64,000 bases of DNA from Thermothelomyces thermophilus ATCC 42464. Its lineage: Eukaryota; Ascomycota; Sordariomycetes; Sordariales; Chaetomiaceae. Shown here piece after piece: positions 56,922 to 64,000 of the stretch. The notes beneath the pieces were generated by a model. That model saw only the letters and a program-made list of their open reading frames with translations. It ran no database searches and was not told where the DNA came from. How positions within the stretch are numbered: position 1 is the first letter of the stretch; every line of letters starts with the position of its first letter. Where the stretch lies: NCBI RefSeq assembly GCF_000226095.1, contig NC_016475.1:4278001-4342000 (forward strand), in the 5' to 3' direction. The position numbers and the translations under genes are program-made.

Positions 56922-58912
56922 ATGATGAGATTCTCCATATGGACGGCAGCGTTGGCCGTCGCAGGTCTGGCCGCCCGCTCTTGGGCCCAGGAGATGCCAA
57001 AATGCGCGGTACGTCTGCAACAACACACACGCCCGCCTACTTCGTTTCCCTCCGGTGCGGTGAGAGACCAACAGAGGACCGAATGACGCTGACGATGCAA
57101 CCTTGGGGGGGGCGGGGCGGGGGAAATGCGACAGAGCGACTGTCTAGCAAAGTATCTTCCCGAGTCCAAGTGCGATCCGACCAACATGGACTGCATATGC
57201 GCAGACAAGACGCTCATGGCCAACGTCGAGACCTGCTCGCTTGGAGCTTGTAACATATTTGAAGGGCTTGGTGAGTACCACCTCCTCCGTTCACGCGCGT
57301 ATGCTTGTTCTTGTTCGACCGCTGACCCCGTTTTCGCCCCATTAAACAGCTGCAAAGAATGCGACGGCAACTCTGTGCAAGGAGCCCGTCCGCGACAGGA
57401 GTCACGTCGCTCCCATCGCAACGGCAATTACCGGTGGCCTGGCCCTCGCCTTCGTCCTCCTGAGGGTATACGAGTCGGGATTCCGAAAGAAGGAGTTCCA
57501 TTGGGCCGACTTGTGGGCAGTCCTGGCCATGGTAAGTGACACGGAGGTATACCCAGATTTCGCTTTCGCCAAGGGAAGAGCGAGGGGCGAGGGTTGAGAG
57601 GAACCGGGCTAACCTAAGGTGCTCTCGGCTATCGTGCAAGATTTCTTCGATCCCCATGGATGTGGGTGAATTCTTCAGTACGTTCCATTACCCCTTTTTC
57701 ATGTCACACATGAAAACTCCTTCATCTTGCCAATCCTTCCGCTAACGGATAATGTCCAGTGAGGGCCCATGGGATGGGGAGAGACATCTGGACGCTCACG
57801 GCCGAAGAAATTACAGAGGTCGTCAAGGTTAGTCGGAGTTCCCAGGTCGAGATCGGGATGATGATGATGGCGCCGGAGGAGAGAATACTGACTTTCTTGT
57901 CCGCCCCCCTTCTCTATCTAGTACACATGGATCACCCAAGTGTCCTATATCCCGGCCATCATCCTGACCAAAATCACCGTCCTGTGCTTCTTCATGCACG
58001 TATTTCCCTCGAGGAAGTTCCACATGTTCTGCTGGGGCACCATCATCCACTGCGTCCTGTTCATGGTGTCGACGGTGATCGCCGCGATTTTGGCCTGTGT
58101 CCCTGTCGAATACGCCTGGTCTGCCTGGACTGGATCCGGTGAGGGAGTATGCTTTGATAACAACGCCTTCTGGTGGGCCCATTCTGTAGGTGCTAATTAA
58201 TTCTCGGAAAAGAGATCTTTGCACGTCTGGAAGCTAACGCGCTTCTCCAAGGCCATCAACATCGCTACTGATCTCTGGATTCTGGCACTGCCCATACCGC
58301 AGCTGCTGAGGCTCCAGATGGGAAGGAAGAAGAAGATTTACCTGGTTTTGATGTTCAGCGTTGGCATTGTGTAAGTCCCATGTCTGAGGACCCATGAAGA
58401 AACCTGTTAAGAGCAGCAACTTTACTCACGGGAAAATTGGGAAAATAGTATCACCATCATCAGCATCATCCGCTTTTCGGGACTTGTTAGTTATTCCACC
58501 TCGTCCAACCCGACCTGTAAGTCAAGGGCCACTATCACCACTCCGATGACGAACAACCACGCACTAACAACCAAAAAAAAAAAAAAAAGTCAACAATGTC
58601 AATGTGGCCACTTACAGCGTCATCGAGTGCAACATGTCCATCGTGTGCTGCTGCATGCCCCCGCTGCTCTCCTTCCTCCGGCACGTGTTGCCCACCGTCT
58701 TTGGCAGCACCAACCGCTCCGATTACAAGGCCGGCAGCTACCGCATCGGCGGCGGCGGCGGCGAACGGTCGCCCTTCCCGAACAACCGCGCCATCCAGAA
58801 GACCGTCACGCACACCGTCTCGTACCTCCCCCACGCCAGCGACTCGGACGCGGTCGAGCTGATCGACGTCGAGAAGAAGAAGGAGCAGGATGACCAGTAC
58901 AATCGGTGGTAA
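56922..58912 (+). CDS. CFEM-domain Pth11-like integral membrane receptor (9 exons)
   Basis: Exons 56922-57008, 57135-57270, 57350-57531, 57641-57677, 57760-57827, 57922-58185, 58252-58370, 58449-58516 and 58590-58912; 427 residues, in frame throughout. There is a signal peptide (W-T-A-A-L-A-V-A-G-L-A-A-R-S-W-A). A CFEM domain (about 24-85) follows with eight Cys, in contexts P-K-C, S-D-C, S-K-C, M-D-C-I-C, E-T-C, G-A-C and T-L-C. Then come hydrophobic helices of the rhodopsin-like fungal family: G-G-L-A-L-A-F-V-L-L, W-I-T-Q-V-S-Y-I-P-A-I-I-L-T-K, C-V-L-F-M-V-S-T-V-I-A-A-I-L-A, N-I-A-T-D-L-W-I-L-A-L-P-I-P and I-I-S-I-I-R-F-S. The C-terminal tail is polar. Such proteins sense surfaces or host cues in Magnaporthe (Pth11). 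The A-rich acceptor of exon 9 is the least certain boundary. The neighbouring P450 is divergent, with no evident functional link. Confidence 0.87.
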
Positions 58913-60815
58913 TTTTTCGAGTTTTGCAAGATACGCGCCCCGGAGATGCCTTGTCGGGCCGTGTGGGTGGACAGGGACCACCAAAATAAAATACGCATTT
59001 CCTACTACCTATTAGATCTACCCTGCCGCAATGGGATCGGCAGTGCAAAACTTAGCACACCACCCGGACTTTGATCATTCAGGACGTTGGAGAGAGAGGA
59101 ATCAGATTGAACGTCGTTCCACGCTACGCACTGCCCAGTCATGATTCCATTGCAGTTTGAGGATCCCTTGAAGATCCGAGGCATGTTGGCGTCCTAGGCG
59201 TTATAATTTTCTTGCTCAATTGATCGGGAGTAACCCAAACACCTTTGGAAGAGTTTCTTACAAGTTCGTTAACCTCGCAAGCCTTCTTCAATACATGTAC
59301 CCATATTCCGGATCTATCTACGGAGTACCGAGTTATTGTTCCATAGTGACTAGAATTGACAGGGGTGGTGGTGGTACTGTACTTGCCATCCGTGACCACG
59401 GGCCGGATAGCACTACTGTGTAATCTCCGCATATCAGGTCAGGCAGTAATAGTAGATTGGCTGAGCCCCTTCCACTTGTCTCCAGAAACTTTGACCTCAA
59501 AACTCGACTGTTTCATAAAGCAAGTAAGTGCCTACCACAACACTGCCGACATTGAGAGTAGTAGCTGCGATCGTATAAGAGCAAGCTCTAAGCCAGCTCG
59601 AACATAACATGTTTGATACCGATCAGTACCATACTTACCTGACGGCTTCCTTTGCGGAATATACTTTTCTGTTAGATAGAGCTTCGTTCTTCGCTTTACA
59701 CCAATAACATCTGGCTTTGAGAAGCCCAGAGAGTCGGGGTCAGCGGGCTGTGCCCCACTTGACCACAAGTCCAAGCCCGCGCCCTCCCCACCACTAGCTT
59801 CATCACACCGGTCAGTCTTGCACTTCGTCTTGCAGACTCGACAAAATGTTTCCCAATCGGAGATTGTCCTCCATGTTTTTTTATTGCGGTTGATTTGTTA
59901 TTGAGGATGATATGTGATATTCCACCGAGCTGAATAGCGGAAGATGCGCACGCTGTGACTTGTTTGGGAGTGGTCAACTGGGCACATGCTAATGCCTCGC
60001 CATCTGTCGCCTCTTCTCGGGTTCGTTCATGCACAACGCCGGCACCAGAAAGGAAAAAAAAAAAAAAAACCAGCCTCCTTTAGCGACATTTTGTGCTGAC
60101 ACTTATCAGCGATCTCACCAAGAAAGAGACGAAAACAGACAAAATAAAAAAATTGCTTCTGGTCTCATGCGTAATACTCCGAGGCTTGCTCGCCTTCGTT
60201 GGTGGCTGAGCACACCGACTAAGTCCGGCATTGCGGCTTATACGGACCAATGTCCTTTGACTGGCGATGTACACCGCCACGACCAACAAGCTAGCCCGCG
60301 ATGTTAAGCAGCGTCGCGCGAGACACATATCTCGATGTTGTGCTCCTTGGGACGGCCGCCCTTTCTGGCGGCCTCGGCCGGCTTCCAACCCGGTCTCTGT
60401 CCTGTCTCGAATCCGGTCTCGATCCCCAGATCGACCATCCGAAACCGTTGTATAATATAATCGGCCTTTTACAGACCCCAATATCGGAGCCTTCCACACC
60501 GGATTGTGCCCTGACCAGCAACCACCGCTGTCAGACAAGCGCCTCGAAATGTTCGCGCGACAGCAACCGACGGTCACGGCCGCGTGGCTGTCATCGCCGA
60601 TGGTCTCGTTGAAGTGTCCGGGAATGACAATAAAAGCAGCCATGGCGGCGGGCTTGGGCAGCAGCCCCGTTCTATTCCACAGTCTTCACCTTCTACCATC
60701 CGCCAGCGTCCTGCCACAGGCCGTTCATGTACCGCAACCACTGGCCCACTCTTCGCCAACATCATCATCACCGGACTCGCCTGAGCCTTATTCAGAAGAA
60801 GCCGACCCTCTGAGG
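58913..60815. other. Intergenic region without a supported gene
   Basis: No domain can be recognised in any frame. The frame of the next gene is open upstream to 60504, so part of this interval might be coding if an earlier ATG is used. An A run lies at 60054-60069. Confidence 0.55.
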
Positions 60816-61616
60816 ATGGGCAACCTCTTCTCCAAGGAGAAGAAACGCTCTAAGCGTCGACCTGACGACTCTCCCCCTGAGAGATACTACGGTCGACAGC
60901 CTGGCGTTCAGTCGGCCTACAGGCCTGTCCCAGTCGATCCACGCAACAACAGAGCGCCACCCCGAAGCGGCCAGACTTCTTACCAAGTGAACCGGAACCT
61001 CCCAGCGCCCAATCAGCCATACAATTACCAACCTCTGAACGCGCGTCTACCGCCGAACCCACGTCAACAAGTAATAATACCCAACTCATATCGACAAAAC
61101 TGCTACCCATACGAACAACAAAGACCGCAGCAAGAGCGCACACCAAAGACTTGCCCATATTTCAGGCTCACGGAAATCATCTGCAAGGAATGCAAGAAGC
61201 GCAACGAGTCGTGCCCTTTTGCCGGCGATCTCGAAACAAGGCTGGTCGTACAGCGCGCCCGCATCAACACGGTCGGGTACGTTGGACCCGCGGCCGACCT
61301 CAACCAGCGCATCGACAACAAGGAGCTTATTATTATCAGATCCCTCCCGGAGTGGGAGCTGGAGATCGATTTCTGCGGGCCCGTCCATCAGTTCCGCGCG
61401 GGAACCATCATGAACGTGCTAGAGGCACACCTGAAGCCCCCGAATCTGTATTATTATGATCCAGAAGCAGAGGGGCGCAAGAGGAAGCAACAGTCGACCC
61501 AACGGCTGTTCTCGCTCCCTGACCTGCTGCGTGACCTTGGCAGAAAGGGCGCCGAGTTCAAGTGTGTTTCCGAAAACGAGGTCCTGCTTGCTATCGCAGA
61601 ACCTTATCGTCGCTGA
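60816..61616 (+). CDS. Hypothetical protein with N-myristoylation-like start and a four-Cys cluster
   Basis: Single exon, 266 residues from the ATG at 60816. I chose this start because M-G-N-L-F-S-K-E-K-K fits the N-myristoylation signal (Gly2, Ser6, Lys7) followed by a basic patch, which would anchor the protein to a membrane. Residues 20-110 are rich in Pro, Asn, Gln and Tyr and probably disordered. A compact part follows with Cys113, Cys123, Cys126 and Cys133 (C-x9-C-x2-C-x6-C), a possible zinc site, then mixed alpha/beta sequence with I-I-I-R-S-L-P-E-W-E-L-E-I-D-F and H-L-K-P-P-N-L-Y-Y-Y-D. I do not recognise the family. The frame is open a further 104 codons upstream, so a longer form cannot be excluded. 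Confidence 0.68.
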   Translation: MGNLFSKEKKRSKRRPDDSPPERYYGRQPGVQSAYRPVPVDPRNNRAPPRSGQTSYQVNRNLPAPNQPYNYQPLNARLPPNPRQQVIIPNSYRQNCYPYEQQRPQQERTPKTCPYFRLTEIICKECKKRNESCPFAGDLETRLVVQRARINTVGYVGPAADLNQRIDNKELIIIRSLPEWELEIDFCGPVHQFRAGTIMNVLEAHLKPPNLYYYDPEAEGRKRKQQSTQRLFSLPDLLRDLGRKGAEFKCVSENEVLLAIAEPYRR

Positions 61617-62428
61617 GCAAACTTAGGTGTGTTGACCTGGCTTGTTTGGGGGGGGGGGGGGGGCCGGTTCCGTCACTTCTAGTTTCTCTCTGTCCTCCTT
61701 TTTTTATCTTCTTTTCTTGTCTTTCTCCGTGACTTGGGGGTGAATCATGCGAGAGCCTTCCAGGGGAAAGCCCGCTGCATGTTGTGCTTGGGAGTTTCTG
61801 GCATTGTCTATTAATCATTTACGGTGCGGTCAAGTGTGTTTAATTAATTACTACCCGGGCTTGTTGCATGGTTATGGGCGTTTTTTGGGGGCTTGGTTTG
61901 ATCTGATAGACTGGTCGGAGGGAGATTGGCATAAATTCCTGCATTGGCATTTGCTGGTTTCCATTCTAGAGGCTGTGACTCGACTGCTTTATGCACGGCG
62001 CCGTCAAAGTTAAGGGGTTGGGGGGAAGCAATGCAGATATGAAATGTAAATAAGCCCTCACGAGGGGCCGGAGCATGAACAGTGATATGGTGAGAAATGG
62101 TATCACCTGGTGCTTTTTCTAATAGTACGACGCTATGGCCGAACTCGGTGACGCTGGTGCCATTGAGTTTTGAGCACTCCCAAACTCCTCCCCGAAATTG
62201 TCTGGGAAGCCAACTATCGGACCCGATTCAATCGCATCGAATCCGTCCATCTGAGCGAGCGAGCAGCCATGTCCAGATTATCCATTGGCAACCTTTGCCT
62301 CCAGGAAATGGGACGTTAGGGGTGACAGTATTGAAAGATCAATGTGAAACAACAGCGTACCGTGTGGTAGCCAAGGCCTGGGCTTGTAGCTAATACCTCT
62401 ACTCACCTTCGGGGGATCCTCCATGCTG
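61617..62428. other. 3' flank of the orphan gene; no gene seen
   Basis: A G run (61648-61663) follows the stop codon closely. The 88-codon frame at 61747-62013 has no recognisable features and is probably 3' UTR. Confidence 0.6.
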
Positions 62429-63053
62429 TTACACTGGCGCCGCCGCATAGCCTGGGTATTTCATTAATAAGATCATTATCCGGAACATCTTCTTGATGAT
62501 TTGAAGCATTAATTCAGGCTCAGGTGCAGAGCATTTGAGCACATATGCGAGGTTATGCGCCCACAAATCCATCGTCCGCGCTTTTCTGAAGTCTTGATCA
62601 TGGGTTTTGGCCTGCAACCCCGCTTCAACCGACAGAGAATCCGAGGTTCCAAAAGCAGGATCCGCCTCTTCAAAAAGTGCGGAAACGCCACAACTGCAAG
62701 GCTGAGCTCGTAGAAGTCAAGGAACCATGGTCGCAACTGCCCTACGTTGTTTTGGCCACCCGCTGGAATACTTGACTCTTCTTGAGTTACCCTTAAGCTA
62801 ACGTTATCGGTCAATGTCACCTTCCACATGTACATACAGCGGGCCCCTGGTCAGGGCAGTCAGTCCCGCTGCCGCCGGTGGTATCCGGAGCCGGATTGGC
62901 CGCCTGCGGGACAGCCTTGTTCGGGTCTCCATTCGGGTCGACCTATTCAGCTCTCCTGTCAGCCCAGTCTCGGTCAGCTAGCTCGAAGAGGACTCACCGG
63001 GCAGTTTGGGGAGTTTGGGTCGGCTTCTCATTGTCTCCGTTTATATCCGACAT
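62429..63053 (-). pseudogene. Unresolved exon-like fragments, possibly a broken gene
   Basis: On the minus strand an ATG at 63053 opens M-S-D-I-N-G-D-N-E-K-P-T-Q-T-P-Q and runs into a good donor (GTGAGT at 62997). A second open stretch (V-D-P-N-G-D-P-N-K-A-V) follows an acceptor at about 62945. A third (E-E-A-D-P-A-F-G-T-S-D-S-L-S) ends at TAA 62429. I could not join the three in one frame with standard splice sites. The acidic D-P-A-F-G-T-S-D style vaguely recalls the N-terminus of LaeA-like methyltransferases, but no methyltransferase motifs follow. It is either a truncated relic or a gene I have not parsed. Confidence 0.25.
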
Positions 63054-64000
63054 AGTATATAGAGATGCCTGATGGTGCAATGGCTGGAATGGAGAAAAGA
63101 GCGGTACGAGATGTGGTGGTGGTGATGATGATGCTGGGGTTGTTGAGGGGAAAGGGGCATTATTACACCTGTTAACCGACAGCTCAGATCTGAGCTGGTT
63201 ATACGACGGACAAGTGTGAAAAGACGTTCCCGAACCAAATTGTATCTGTTGGATGCTTTGACTATCCCCTGTGTCTGCCGCCGAGACTCATTTCACACCT
63301 TCCCCCACGCCCACGTCGTGGCCGATCAGCCCGTTTTTCTTGACCAGACCTAGTGCAAGGTCCACGAGTGCCTCGACCGATTGGCAGGCAAGAGACTAGA
63401 AACGGCTCTTGGGTGAGATGCTGACAAATATGCGCCTTGCGGTCATTGCGTTTTGTGATCGCGGACGGGAGTGTTGTGTTGGAGCCGAAAAGGCCTGCTC
63501 TCTTCGAAATAAGCTGTTGGAACCACGAAGGTGAAAGAATACGAAGATATTGGCAAATAGAACTGAATGCAAATTGAGGGCGTTTAAAGTGGTTCAATTG
63601 ACCGAGTTCTGTTCAACTTGTTGAAGTTGTTGAACGGTGGAAGACCGGCCCAGTTAGGCGACATGACGTTGTTGAAAAACGGGGGTTCGGATATGCAGCC
63701 CTGAACAGGGACCTGCGGAGCTCTAGCTCCTCGGAGATAAGCCACTTCTGTAGGATCTAGTCCGGGGTCCAGAGTTTCAACTGTGAGACAACTGCCCCGC
63801 CATGCAGTTATTAGGTGGCCTCCCCGCCATGGCCATGGCCGTCCGCAAAGCCAAGGAGCTTAGGCCAAGTTCAGATGCCCAGCAAGGCTAAAGAACCTGG
63901 ACAGGGCGTATTTAATGGGGACAGAGGTCGGCAGAGGCCGTTTTTTCTGTCTGACGTTGCATTTCAGGTTCCAGTCCTCGTCGAGCACCCCACCCGGGCA
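63054..64000. other. End of window; no gene recognised
   Basis: Short frames only (the longest is 63262-63597 minus), without recognisable motifs. A gene could begin beyond the edge. Confidence 0.55.

Noticed and set aside
53195-58912. Secondary-metabolite gene cluster around the P450 and the CFEM receptor
   Set aside because: No PKS, NRPS, terpene synthase or tailoring neighbours are present; the flanking genes are housekeeping.

Overview
The window comes from a filamentous ascomycete, most likely a Sordariomycete and perhaps Sordariales. The evidence is the short spliceosomal introns (55-160 bp), GC-rich coding sequence, fungal families (CFEM/Pth11-type receptor, GH125 mannosidase, Gis2-type zinc-knuckle protein) and a large AT-rich block that looks like repeat-induced point mutation (RIP). 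Gene models were built by eye from splice sites, reading frame and recall of protein families; no database was searched.

Positions 1 to about 27,420 are a graveyard of mobile elements full of TAG/CTA triplets, the expected product of CpA to TpA change. Three related Ty3/gypsy elements lie on the minus strand: A (1-4295, cut by the window edge), B (4942-12503) and C (12930-20411). B and C have both LTRs and 5-bp target duplications (TAGAT/TAGGT and CTTGC/CTTGC). They encode gag, protease/RT/RNase H/integrase and a C-terminal chromodomain. B and C also carry, on the opposite strand beside the left LTR, a cysteine-rich plus coiled-coil ORF whose cysteine spacing (2-6-8-2-6) resembles a Zn2Cys6 cluster. 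B and C are inserted in one Tad-like LINE (minus strand, about 4565-24830); its ORF2 reads on across both insertions once they are removed. A truncated second LINE 3' end and a Fot1/pogo-type transposase relic close the block.

From about 27.4 kb the DNA becomes ordinary gene-bearing sequence. In order: a small secreted cysteine-rich protein whose first intron holds a 378-bp terminal-repeat miniature retrotransposon (TRIM) placed exactly on the splice acceptor; cytochrome c oxidase subunit VIIa (cox9); an XRCC2/Rad51-like protein; a CECR5-type HAD hydrolase; a GH125 exo-alpha-1,6-mannosidase (minus); an intron-containing tRNA-Thr(CGT); a Gis2/CNBP seven-zinc-knuckle protein (minus); a two-pass membrane protein with an Arg/Ser tract (minus); the U5 snRNP 40-kDa WD40 protein (minus), divergent from TRAPP subunit Bet3 (plus); a cytochrome P450 (minus); a CFEM-domain Pth11-like receptor (plus); and an orphan protein with an N-myristoylation-like start (plus). 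The last 2.4 kb hold only unresolved exon-like fragments.

The genes are mostly unrelated housekeeping and surface/secretion functions, so no metabolic gene cluster is apparent. The most notable signals are the TRIM at a splice site, the antisense Zn2Cys6-like ORF in the chromoviruses, and the readable order of nested insertions.
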